A stretch of 64,000 nt of DNA from JAWVYT01 sp046483065 (GTDB lineage: Bacteria; Gemmatimonadota; Gemmatimonadetes; Longimicrobiales; RSA9): assembly GCA_046483065.1 (NCBI GenBank), contig JAWODW010000072.1, forward strand, positions 1-64,000. Reading direction: 5' to 3'. The position numbers and the translations under genes are program-made. The notes beneath the pieces were generated by a model that worked only from the letters and a program-made list of their open reading frames with translations, searched no databases and was not told the origin of the DNA. This document shows, one piece after another, positions 40,926 to 48,419 of the stretch; positions within the stretch are counted from its first letter, which is position 1; every line of letters starts with the position of its first letter.

Positions 40926-41846
40926 ATGTACGACCGGATCATCGTTCCCATCGAGGAGGGCGCCACCGATTCGATGGTGCAGGCCTGCCCTCTCGCGCGG
41001 GAGCTCGGCTGTGAGCTGACGCTCCTCCACGTCCACCACCCGCAGGAGGCCCCGGAGGAGCTGGAGGGTCTGCCCCAGTACCGTTTCCAGGGGGTGGTCG
41101 AGTCGTGGGACGACCGGGACCAGGAAGCCGAGGCCCGGGAGGCGGAGTGGCTGGCGGCGCTCGCGGAGGAAGTGGCCGCGGGCGACCCGGAGCTCGAGGT
41201 CTCGAGCCGGGTCGTCCACGCCCCGCTGGCCCGTTCGCTCCGGTCCGAGGACGAATCAGTGCTGGTGGTGGCCCCCGCCGAGGACCTCGAGATCGACGGG
41301 CTGAACCGGACCGTTATGGAGCTGCTGCGGGGTGGCGGCGTGCCGGTCCTGGTCTGTCACGCCGATGTACGGCTCCTTCCGATCCGGCGGCTGCTGATCC
41401 CCCTCGACGGGTCGTCGTTCTCCGCGGAGATCCTGACCCCCGCGCTGGACTTCGCACGTGAGACGGGGGCCCGGATCAGTCTCCTGGAGGTGGTCACCCG
41501 CCGCGGGCTCGCCGGGCTGCTGCGGTCCGGGGACCGGTCCGCCGAGGCCGCCGAGCGATTCCTACGGGAGGTCCGGGCCACGGTCCCCGACGAGTACGGC
41601 GCTGTGGACGTGCGGGTGGTAGAGCAGGGGAACGCGGCGGCCGGGATCGTGCGGGAGGCGCGGCGCGAGGACGTGGACCTGGTGGCCATGGCCACCCACG
41701 GCCGCGGTGGCCTGCGGCGCCTGGTCCTGGGCAGCGTGGCGGAGAGCGTGGTCCGGGGGTCCAACGTCCCGGTGCTCCTCTACCGGCCCGCCGGCGTGGG
41801 AGCGGATCAGGGGGCCGGGAGCCCACCTCGGGTCACCGCCCGGTAG
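40926..41846 (+). CDS. Tandem universal stress protein
   Basis: 306 residues, ATG behind GGGAGGCACC. Two Usp domains: ~1-140 (MYDRIIVPIEEGATDSM) and ~150-290 (IRRLLIPLDGSSFSAEI). The second has the nucleotide-binding loop ATHGRGGLRRLVLGSVAE (G-x2-G-x9-G-S type); the first lacks it, so probably one ATP site. Cytoplasmic. The gene's 3' end overlaps the convergent TolB/TPR gene by 14 bases. Confidence 0.92.
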   Translation: MYDRIIVPIEEGATDSMVQACPLARELGCELTLLHVHHPQEAPEELEGLPQYRFQGVVESWDDRDQEAEAREAEWLAALAEEVAAGDPELEVSSRVVHAPLARSLRSEDESVLVVAPAEDLEIDGLNRTVMELLRGGGVPVLVCHADVRLLPIRRLLIPLDGSSFSAEILTPALDFARETGARISLLEVVTRRGLAGLLRSGDRSAEAAERFLREVRATVPDEYGAVDVRVVEQGNAAAGIVREARREDVDLVAMATHGRGGLRRLVLGSVAESVVRGSNVPVLLYRPAGVGADQGAGSPPRVTAR

Positions 41847-43647
41847 ACGACGGGTCCAGCCCCGCCAGGGGCGTCTCGACGCCGAGTGCGTTGGCGACGG
41901 CGTCGAAGCGGGGGTCCCGGCGTACCGGGTCGAAGAGGGGGTGGACCAGGAAGAAGGGCAGCATGGGGTCCGCGCCCTCGGCGTACGCCTCCTCCAGCCG
42001 GTCGAGCGCCCCGTCGCGGTCGCCGATGGCGCTGTGGAGGAGGGCCAGGTGGGTCGGCGACACCGTCCCCTCGAGCTCTCTCAGCGCGGCCCGGGCCTCT
42101 TCGCGCAGCGACGGGTCGGCATCGGCCCGTACCACCGCCCCGATCGCGTCGGCCACGGCCGGTGGGTACGCGGCACGGGCGGCGGTGATCGCCTGGTCGT
42201 GGCAGTCCGCCGCGAGGCAGAGGAAGAGCAGGTTGGCCTGCCCCAGTACGTCGCCCGGGTTGTCGGCCAGGAGCGTTTCGTAGGCCGTCCGGGCCCGTCT
42301 CAGATCCCGCCGCGCCAGCCACAGGTAGCCCCGGGTGTAGCGCGTGGCGACGGAGAGCGGGTCCAGGCGCTCGGCACGCTCCAGCTCCTGCTCCGCCTCC
42401 GCCAGCCGGCCCATCATGATAAGCGCCTCGGCGTACCACTGATGGGCCGTGGCGTAGTTGGGCTGGAACTGGATCGCCCGGGTGTACGCCATTTCCGCCG
42501 CGTCGAGGTTCCACTCCAGCGACTGGGTGATCCGGCCGATGGCGGTGTGGGCCTCGGCCATCTGCGCGTTCAGCGCCAGCGCCCGGGCCGCGGCCGCCGA
42601 CCCGAGCTCCGCCGCCTCGTCCACCGGCATGTCGGTGTACGCCGGCAGGACGGCGTAGGTGAGAGCCATGCCCGCATGGGCGGGGGCGTACGACGCGTCT
42701 TCCTCCACCGCCTCCTCGAAGTACTCCAGTGCCCGGCGCAGGTCGTTCTCCGTGCGGGCGTGCCACCGGGCGAGCCCCAGGAGGTACGCGTCGTGGGCCC
42801 GGACGTTGGACGTGCCCGCCCGGAGCCGGGACGCGCCGGGTACCAGCTGGACCCTCAGCGCGTCGACGATGGCGCTGGCGATGTCGTCCTGGATGGCGAA
42901 GATGTCGTCCACCGTCCGGTCGTAGCTGTTCGACCAGATCTGGAACCCGCTGGCCACGTCCACGAGCTGGACGGTGACCCGCAGCTGGTCGCCGTCGCGA
43001 CGGAGGCTCCCTTCCACCACCGCTTCGACCCCGAGCTCATTGCTGATCTCGTCCAGCCCCGGGTCCCGGCCCCGGAAGGCGAACGACGACGCCCGCCCGG
43101 CCACCCGGACCTCCTGCAGCCGGGCCAGCCGGTTGATCAGCTCCTCGGTGACCCCGTCGGCGAAGTAGCCCTGGTCCTGGCCGGGGCTCAGGTCGGCGAA
43201 CGGCAGCACGGCTATGGATTGGATGGACTCGGGCCGGACCAGCGCACCCGGATTCACCATGCTGTAGGCGCCGAAGCCCACCAGCGCCACCAGGATGCCG
43301 GCGCCGAAGACGCCGGCCAGGCGCGCCGGCCCGGCCTGGACCAACACCCGCTCCTGGGGCGGCTCGGGCCGCTCCGATTCCGCCTCCGGGTCCGCCGCCT
43401 CCCCCAGCGACCGGGTGCGGACCACCCCTTCCGGCGTGATATCGAAGAGCCACGCCAGGATCACCGTGACGGGGAAGCCCACAAAGGCGAGCACCACCAC
43501 CAGCCGCGGGACCCAGTCGGGGGCGCCCAGGAGCGGGAACGTCTCCACCACGATCTCCACGGCCATCCATACCACCAGGACGTAGCCGCCGGCGACGCGC
43601 CAAACGCGCCGTCGCTTGAGCTCGGAGAAGAGGTTGCCTGGGTTCAC
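41833..43647 (-). CDS. Membrane TolB-like/TPR protein
   Basis: 604 residues. N-terminal two-helix module (LFSELKRRRVWRVAGGYVLV, AFVGFPVTVILAWLFDITPEG), shared with the protein at 29981-31030, then a third helix at ~108-130. Residues ~143-250 are a TolB/FlgO-like domain (SIAVLPFADLSPGQDQGYFADGV; VEAVVEGSLRRDGDQLRVTVQLVD; IWSNSYDRTVDDIFAIQDDIA). From ~285 come TPR repeats (ALEYFEEAVEEDASYAPAHAG and others) to the end. This architecture is common next to adenylate-cyclase or serine/threonine-kinase proteins in bacteria with many signalling paralogues; no catalytic domain is present here. Likely a scaffold or sensor. Confidence 0.8.
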   Translation of the reverse strand: MNPGNLFSELKRRRVWRVAGGYVLVVWMAVEIVVETFPLLGAPDWVPRLVVVLAFVGFPVTVILAWLFDITPEGVVRTRSLGEAADPEAESERPEPPQERVLVQAGPARLAGVFGAGILVALVGFGAYSMVNPGALVRPESIQSIAVLPFADLSPGQDQGYFADGVTEELINRLARLQEVRVAGRASSFAFRGRDPGLDEISNELGVEAVVEGSLRRDGDQLRVTVQLVDVASGFQIWSNSYDRTVDDIFAIQDDIASAIVDALRVQLVPGASRLRAGTSNVRAHDAYLLGLARWHARTENDLRRALEYFEEAVEEDASYAPAHAGMALTYAVLPAYTDMPVDEAAELGSAAAARALALNAQMAEAHTAIGRITQSLEWNLDAAEMAYTRAIQFQPNYATAHQWYAEALIMMGRLAEAEQELERAERLDPLSVATRYTRGYLWLARRDLRRARTAYETLLADNPGDVLGQANLLFLCLAADCHDQAITAARAAYPPAVADAIGAVVRADADPSLREEARAALRELEGTVSPTHLALLHSAIGDRDGALDRLEEAYAEGADPMLPFFLVHPLFDPVRRDPRFDAVANALGVETPLAGLDPSSTGR

Positions 43648-43830
43648 GTGTCCCTGTCTCGCTGAGGGTCCTGCCTGTTAGACAGCCGCCGCCGGGGAAA
43701 CGTTTGGCCACGGCCGGGCGGCTCCTGCCGGGAAGATATCGCGCTGCGGACCCGTCGACCACGGGCGCACCCGTGCCCGCGACCGCCGCGTTGCGTATCT
43801 TCCCCACGTCTTCCCCTTGCTCCACCCCCT

Positions 43831-45375
43831 ATGGCATACGACCACGACGTCATTATCATCGGCTCCGGCTTCGGCGGGAGCGTCACCGCCCTCCGGCTCG
43901 TGGAGACCGGAAACCGCGTCCTCATGCTCGAGAAGGGGGGACGTTTCGGCGACGACGACTTCGCCCGCAGCGCGTGGAACCTCCGACGCTGGCTCTGGCG
44001 ACCTCGCCTGGGGCTCCGGGGACCCTTCAAGATGACGTTCCTCCGCCACCTCACGGCCCTCTCGGGCGTGGGTGTAGGCGGCGGATCGCTGATCTACGCC
44101 GGCGTGCTCCAGGAGCCCCGCGACGGCTTCTTCACCGCGCCGTCGTGGGCGCACCTGGCCGACTGGCGCACGGAGTTGGAGCCCCACTACCACACGGCGA
44201 AGCGGATGCTGGGCGCCGCCCCCGTCCCCTTCCACACCTATCCGGACGACGTGGTGGCCGGCGTGGCTCGCCGCCGCGGCCGCGAGGCGCAGCACACGCC
44301 CACCACCGTGAGCGTCTACTTCGGGGCGGAGGGCGAGACGGTAGAGGACCCGTACTTCGGCGGCGACGGCCCGGACCGAACGGGGTGCATCCACTGCGGC
44401 GGGTGCATGGTGGGGTGCCGCTACAACGCGAAGAACACCCTCGACCGGAACTACCTCTGGCTGGCGGAGAAGCAGGGGCTCGAGATCCGGGCGAACACCG
44501 AGGTGGTGGCCATCCGCCGCGTCGACGACGGGTACCGGGTCGAGACCCGGGAAGGGCCCGGGCCGTTCCGCAGACGCCGGAGCTACCGCGCGCCGAAGGT
44601 GGTCCTGTCCGGCGGCGTGCTCGGCACCGTGCCGCTCCTGCTGCGCATGCGCCGGGACCCCGAGGGTCTCCCGCATCTATCCCCACGCCTCGGCGAGTTC
44701 GTCCGGACCAACTCCGAAGTGCTCATGGGGGTCGTGGCCCCGGACCGGGAGATGGCTGACGGTGTGGCCATCACGTCGATCCTGCGCACCGGCGAGCGAT
44801 CCACCCTCGAGCCCGTGCGCTACCCGCCGGGGTCCGGCGTGCTCCGCGTCCTCCAGGCGCCCCACGCGCCGGGCGAGACCCTGGGCCGACGACTGGCCGC
44901 CGCGCTCCGCAGGGTCCTCCGCCACCCCGTCCGCACGCTCCGGACCTGGCTCGTCCGCGACTGGGCACGCCGCACCATGATCCTCCTCTACATGAGCACC
45001 GATGACAGCCACCTCCGGCTCCGTCTCCGGAACGGCACCGGCGCGGTCACCACCGACGTCTCCCACGGGAAGGCCCCCCGGGCCGCCATCCCCGAAGCCA
45101 CGGAGATCGGCGAGGAGATCGCCAGGGAGGTGGACGGCTACCCGGTGAGCTTCATCATGGAGACGCTGGCCGGGACGCCCACCACCGCCCATATCCTCGG
45201 CGGATGCGTCATGGGGACCGGCCCCGAGAACGGCGTGATCGGACCCGACCACCAGGTCTGGAACTACCCGGGACTCTACGTGATCGACGGCTCCGCAATG
45301 TCCGCCAATCCCGGGGTGAATCCGTCGCTCACCATCGCCGCCCTGGCCGAACGGGCGGCATGCCAGGTGGGCTGA
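43831..45375 (+). CDS. GMC-family FAD oxidoreductase with a Cys cluster motif
   Basis: 514 residues. An FAD-binding Rossmann start (VIIIGSGFGGSVTALRL), then GVGVGGGSLIYAGV and the C-terminal GMC motifs (GGCVMGTGPENGVIGPDHQVW, YVIDGSAMSANPGVNPSLTIAALAER) as in cholesterol oxidases and fungal-type sterol or glucose oxidase relatives. Around residue 186 is CIHCGGCMVGCRYNAKNTLD, a Cys-rich ferredoxin-like insertion characteristic of a bacterial GMC subgroup, so electrons may go to a carrier rather than to O2. No signal peptide. Substrate unknown. Downstream is a long mini-hairpin array. Confidence 0.88.
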   Translation: MAYDHDVIIIGSGFGGSVTALRLVETGNRVLMLEKGGRFGDDDFARSAWNLRRWLWRPRLGLRGPFKMTFLRHLTALSGVGVGGGSLIYAGVLQEPRDGFFTAPSWAHLADWRTELEPHYHTAKRMLGAAPVPFHTYPDDVVAGVARRRGREAQHTPTTVSVYFGAEGETVEDPYFGGDGPDRTGCIHCGGCMVGCRYNAKNTLDRNYLWLAEKQGLEIRANTEVVAIRRVDDGYRVETREGPGPFRRRRSYRAPKVVLSGGVLGTVPLLLRMRRDPEGLPHLSPRLGEFVRTNSEVLMGVVAPDREMADGVAITSILRTGERSTLEPVRYPPGSGVLRVLQAPHAPGETLGRRLAAALRRVLRHPVRTLRTWLVRDWARRTMILLYMSTDDSHLRLRLRNGTGAVTTDVSHGKAPRAAIPEATEIGEEIAREVDGYPVSFIMETLAGTPTTAHILGGCVMGTGPENGVIGPDHQVWNYPGLYVIDGSAMSANPGVNPSLTIAALAERAACQVG

Positions 45376-45387
45376 GGGGCGGCGGGC

Positions 45388-45885
45388 TCGCCTTCGGCTC
45401 GCAACAGGCGGCGGCTGCGCCGCCGCAACAGGCCCGCTTCGCAGGCAACAGGCTCGGGCTGCGCCCTCGCAACAGGCGTCGGCCCGCCGGGCCGACGCAG
45501 CGGTCCGCGGGGCGGGCAACAGGCTCGCCCTCGGCTCGCAAGGGGCTCGGGCTGCGCCCTTCGCAAGGGGCGCTCGCTTCGCGCGCGCTGCGGACCAGGT
45601 CCGCGGATTGCCGGGCCCGGCAGGTTATGCGCCGCAGGTGCGCCGTTGCGAACGTAGTGAGCGTGTTGCGCCGCGCCCGCGCCCTGAACGCCAGACCGAC
45701 CCGCTTTCGCGGCGCCGGTTGCGAGCCGAAGGCGAGCCATTGCGAGGCCCCCCGGGCCGAGCCTGTTGCAGGGCGCAGCCCTGCCTGTTGCGAACGCAGT
45801 GAGCCTGTTGCGCCGCGCTCGCGGCCTGAACGCCAGACCCACCCGCCTGTCGCGGCGCCTGTTGCGAGCCGCAGGCGAGCCCCGC
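45388..45885. repeat. ~500-bp array of mini-hairpins with CAACAGGC linkers, mirrored halves
   Basis: From 45388 to ~45590 short GC palindromes (for example GGCGGCTGCGCCGCC, GTCGGCCCGCCGGGCCGAC) are separated by linkers CAACAGG or CAAGGGG every ~20-25 bases. From ~45640 to 45885 the complementary linkers (GCCTGTTGC) appear in the opposite orientation, so the block is a mirror-like inverted repeat. Spaced units vary in sequence, unlike a CRISPR. A smaller array of the same type is at 53956-54085. It begins 13 bases after the GMC stop. No gene is credible within it. Confidence 0.75.
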
Positions 45886-45902
45886 CCCCTCCGAGCCCCG
45901 CG

Positions 45903-45949
45903 TTGACAAGCCCGTCTCGCAGCGTTTTGTTTCAACATTCTGTTTCAAC
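45903..45949 (+). promoter_or_regulatory. Promoter region of the sigma54 activator gene
   Basis: A perfect TTGACA (45903-45908) precedes a weak -10 candidate TTTGTT (45926-45931, 17-base spacer). Overlapping and following it is a direct repeat, TGTTTCAAC at 45928-45936 and 45941-45949 (13-bp period), a likely protein-binding site 12-30 bases before the ATG at 45962. Confidence 0.45.
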
Positions 45950-45961
45950 CCACGGAGGGGC

Positions 45962-47428
45962 ATGAGCCTGGAAGACGGGCCGGAGACGCCGGAGACGCCG
46001 GCCGGACCGGAAGGGCCGGAGCTGGAGGCGCTGCTGAACGCGCTGGGGCGGACGTGTGTACTGGCGGACGAGGAGCTGCGGGTGGTGCGGGTGTCAGGAG
46101 CGTTGGCGGAGCAGGTGGGTCGCTCGACGGAGTCGCTGGTGGGGGAGCCGCTGGCGAGCTTCCTGAACGAGGAGGTGACGGGGGCGAACGGGGTGGCGCG
46201 GGAGGTTCTGCGGACGGGGCGTCGCCGTGAGGGTCTGCGGGCGTTTCTGCAGCCGCCGGGCGGGGAGCGGAAGGCGGTGTCATTGACGGTGGGCGTGTTC
46301 GGTCCGGGTGTGGAGGATGCGGACGGGGCGCGCCTGGTGCTGATGATGCGGCCGGAGCAGGGGGGCGAGGAAGCGCCGGTGCCGTCGTACGGCGGGATCG
46401 TGGCCCGGTCGGCCCAGATGCAGCGGATCTTCCGGCTGTTCGAGCTGCTGCGGGACCAGGACTCGACGGTGCTGGTGACGGGGGAGAGCGGGACGGGGAA
46501 GGAGCTGGTGGCCCGGGCGATCCACGACACGTCGCAGCGCTCGGAGCGTCCGTTCGTGGCGGTGAACTGCGCGGCGCTGCCGGCGGAGCTGCTGGAGAGT
46601 GAGCTGTTCGGGCATGTGCGGGGCGCGTTCACCGGCGCGGTCAAGGACCGGGTGGGCCGGTTCGAGCTGGCCGACGGCGGCACGCTCTTCCTCGACGAGG
46701 TGGGTGCCATGAGCCTCCCGCTCCAGGCCAAGATCCTGCGGGCGATCCAGGAGCACACATTCGAGCGGGTGGGCGATACCCGGACCCGGAAGGTAGACGT
46801 GCGCATCGTCGCCGCCACCAACGAGAACCTTGGCCGGGCGGTCCGGGAGAACCGGTTCCGCGAGGACCTCTACTACCGGCTCCGGGTGGTCCCCATCGAG
46901 ATCCCGCCGCTGCGCGAGCGCCGGGAGGACATCGAGGCCATCACCCGCTACCTCCTGCACCGCATCGGCGCCAACCGGGGCCGGGCCCTCCGGCTCGCCC
47001 CCACCGCCATGGACGCCCTCATGAACTACACCTGGCCCGGCAACGTGCGGGAGCTCGAGAACGCACTCGAGTTCGCCACCACCGTCTGCGAAGGCCAGAC
47101 CATCCACCTCAAGCACCTCCCCGTGGAGGTCCGCGCTGCCGGCATCCCCGGAGTCACAGACGGCGAGCCGACGCTGGCCCCGGCGTTCGGCACCCCCGGC
47201 CTCGAGCCCCGACCCGTGCGCAGCCAGCCCCCGGGCCCCTCCGGCCCCTCCGGCTCCTCCGGCACTGACGACCGGATCCCCGACCACCTCTCCCCCGCCG
47301 AGGCCGCCGAAGCCCGGGACATCCTCGACGCCCTCTCCCGGGCACGCTACAACCGCCAGGACGCCGCAAAAATCCTCGGCATCAGCCGCACCACACTCTG
47401 GCGGAAGATGAAGGAATACCGCCTGTAG
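45962..47428 (+). CDS. Sigma54-dependent transcriptional activator (PAS-AAA+-Fis)
   Basis: 488 residues. Residues ~20-130 form a PAS-like sensor (ALGRTCVLADEELRVVRVSG). The central AAA+ domain has Walker A GESGTGKE (~174), the sigma54-contact loop GAFTGA (~221), Walker B LFLDEVGAM and the sensor motif FREDLYYRL. A Pro/Gly/Ser-rich linker precedes a Fis-type helix-turn-helix at the end (NRQDAAKILGISRTTLWRKMKEY). All catalytic motifs are intact. It lies upstream of a sulfur-metabolism operon with a sigma54-like promoter (47985-48000), which is its most likely target. No receiver domain, so control is probably by ligand or redox sensing in the PAS domain. Confidence 0.92.
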   Translation: MSLEDGPETPETPAGPEGPELEALLNALGRTCVLADEELRVVRVSGALAEQVGRSTESLVGEPLASFLNEEVTGANGVAREVLRTGRRREGLRAFLQPPGGERKAVSLTVGVFGPGVEDADGARLVLMMRPEQGGEEAPVPSYGGIVARSAQMQRIFRLFELLRDQDSTVLVTGESGTGKELVARAIHDTSQRSERPFVAVNCAALPAELLESELFGHVRGAFTGAVKDRVGRFELADGGTLFLDEVGAMSLPLQAKILRAIQEHTFERVGDTRTRKVDVRIVAATNENLGRAVRENRFREDLYYRLRVVPIEIPPLRERREDIEAITRYLLHRIGANRGRALRLAPTAMDALMNYTWPGNVRELENALEFATTVCEGQTIHLKHLPVEVRAAGIPGVTDGEPTLAPAFGTPGLEPRPVRSQPPGPSGPSGSSGTDDRIPDHLSPAEAAEARDILDALSRARYNRQDAAKILGISRTTLWRKMKEYRL

Positions 47429-47494
47429 CCAGGGCACGGCCGGTTTAGAGAGTTTCGCAACCCAGCGGTCCGGCCCGCCGCACCCGGGAGGCTG

Positions 47495-47646
47495 CCCTCT
47501 TCCTCTCCATCTCCTTCGGCCTGTACCTCGCCCTCCGCTTCGTACTTCGCCCTTTCCCTGCTTGAAGGGGGGCTGGGGAGAGGGAGAGGTACGAAGTCGA
47601 GGTACAGGTACAGGCCGAGGTCGAGGTCGAGGGAGGGAGGGAGAGG
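47495..47646. repeat. ~150-bp palindromic element, copy 2
   Basis: The left arm has TTCGGCCTGTACCTCG and CTTCGTACTT; the right arm has GGTACGAAGTCGAGG and TACAGGTACAGGCCGAGG, complementary with gaps. The organisation and consensus equal copy 1 at 34409-34548. It begins 66 bases after the stop of the sigma54 activator gene. The remaining gap to 47950 shows no gene. Confidence 0.75.
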
Positions 47647-47956
47647 TGGTCCGCGTCTCGTTGCGTGAGGTCCGCGCCATTCAGCGTGGGCAGACCAACG
47701 TGCCGGCGGTCTCGGCGCGTCCACCCTGCGTGGGCCGCCCGGCGTTCGAACACCCTTCACCGCGGAAGACGCGGAAGGCCGCGGAACGAGCGCGGAACCC
47801 TTCGATGCAGAAGACGCCGATGTAGCGCTCGATCGGAACCCGCCTCTAAGCTCGCCGCGCGTCATCTCGTTGCGACTTGTTCCATTTCCATGCAACGTCA
47901 TGTTCCAACCCACCCTCGGGTGAGGAACGGGCCATATGGTCTAAATAGTGGGCCAG

Positions 47957-48000
47957 TAAGCATTTACAACACTTAAGCATGGCGTGGTCCTTCTCTTGCT
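47957..48000 (+). promoter_or_regulatory. Sigma54-like promoter with upstream direct repeat
   Basis: TGGTCCT-TCTC-TTGCT (47985-48000) has the GG and GC dinucleotides ten bases apart and the conserved TGG and TTGCT of sigma54 promoters, 60 bases before the regulator ATG at 48060. TAAGCAT occurs twice just upstream (47957-47963 and 47974-47980, 17-bp period), a candidate operator. The stretch is AT-richer than its surroundings. Consensus match only, but the preceding gene encodes a sigma54 activator. Confidence 0.55.
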
Positions 48001-48059
48001 CTTTCGGTTATGCGGATAATCGGGTTTCCGGAAACATGGGCAAGGCATGGAGGAGAGCG

Positions 48060-48419
48060 ATGAGGCGTGAGCCGACGGAGGCGGAGCTGAAGGAGGCGTC
48101 GCGGGTGTTCAAGGCGCTGTCGCATCCGGACCGGCTGCGGCTGACGTGCCTGCTGGCGGACCGTGAGGGCGTGACGCAGCACGAGCTGGTGGAGGAGCTG
48201 GGGTGGCCGCAGTCGACGGTCGCGCGGCACGTGGGGACACTGCGGGACCGGGGCCTGGTGGTGGGGGAGCGGAACGGTGCGGAGGTGGTGCTGGAAGCCA
48301 CGGCCATGCCCCGGTACCTCCTGGACACGGTGTGTGAATGGATGCACCCGGAGGAGGCGTCGGGGAACGGTGCCGGGAACGGCAGTGGCGGCGCGGTCTT
48401 CGGGGGCGAGGAGCTGTGA
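48060..48419 (+). CDS. ArsR-type winged-helix regulator
   Basis: 119 residues, starting at ATG 48060 after GGAGGAGAG; an in-frame upstream start lacks this site. SRVFKALSHPDRLRLTCLLAD, QHELVEELGWPQSTVARHVGTLRDRGLV and VVGERNGAEVVLEA are the canonical ArsR-fold helices. No CxC metal-binding motif is present; the only cysteines are isolated, so it could sense sulfur species or small molecules rather than metals. It is the first gene of the molybdoenzyme operon and its stop overlaps the next ATG (TGATG), so it probably controls that operon. The C-terminal ~20 residues are Gly/Asn-rich. Confidence 0.85.
   Translation: MRREPTEAELKEASRVFKALSHPDRLRLTCLLADREGVTQHELVEELGWPQSTVARHVGTLRDRGLVVGERNGAEVVLEATAMPRYLLDTVCEWMHPEEASGNGAGNGSGGAVFGGEEL

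Noticed and set aside
45388..45885. CRISPR array
   Set aside because: Repeat units are too short (linker ~8-9 bases), the intervening units are self-complementary rather than unique spacers, and orientation reverses midway; no cas genes nearby.
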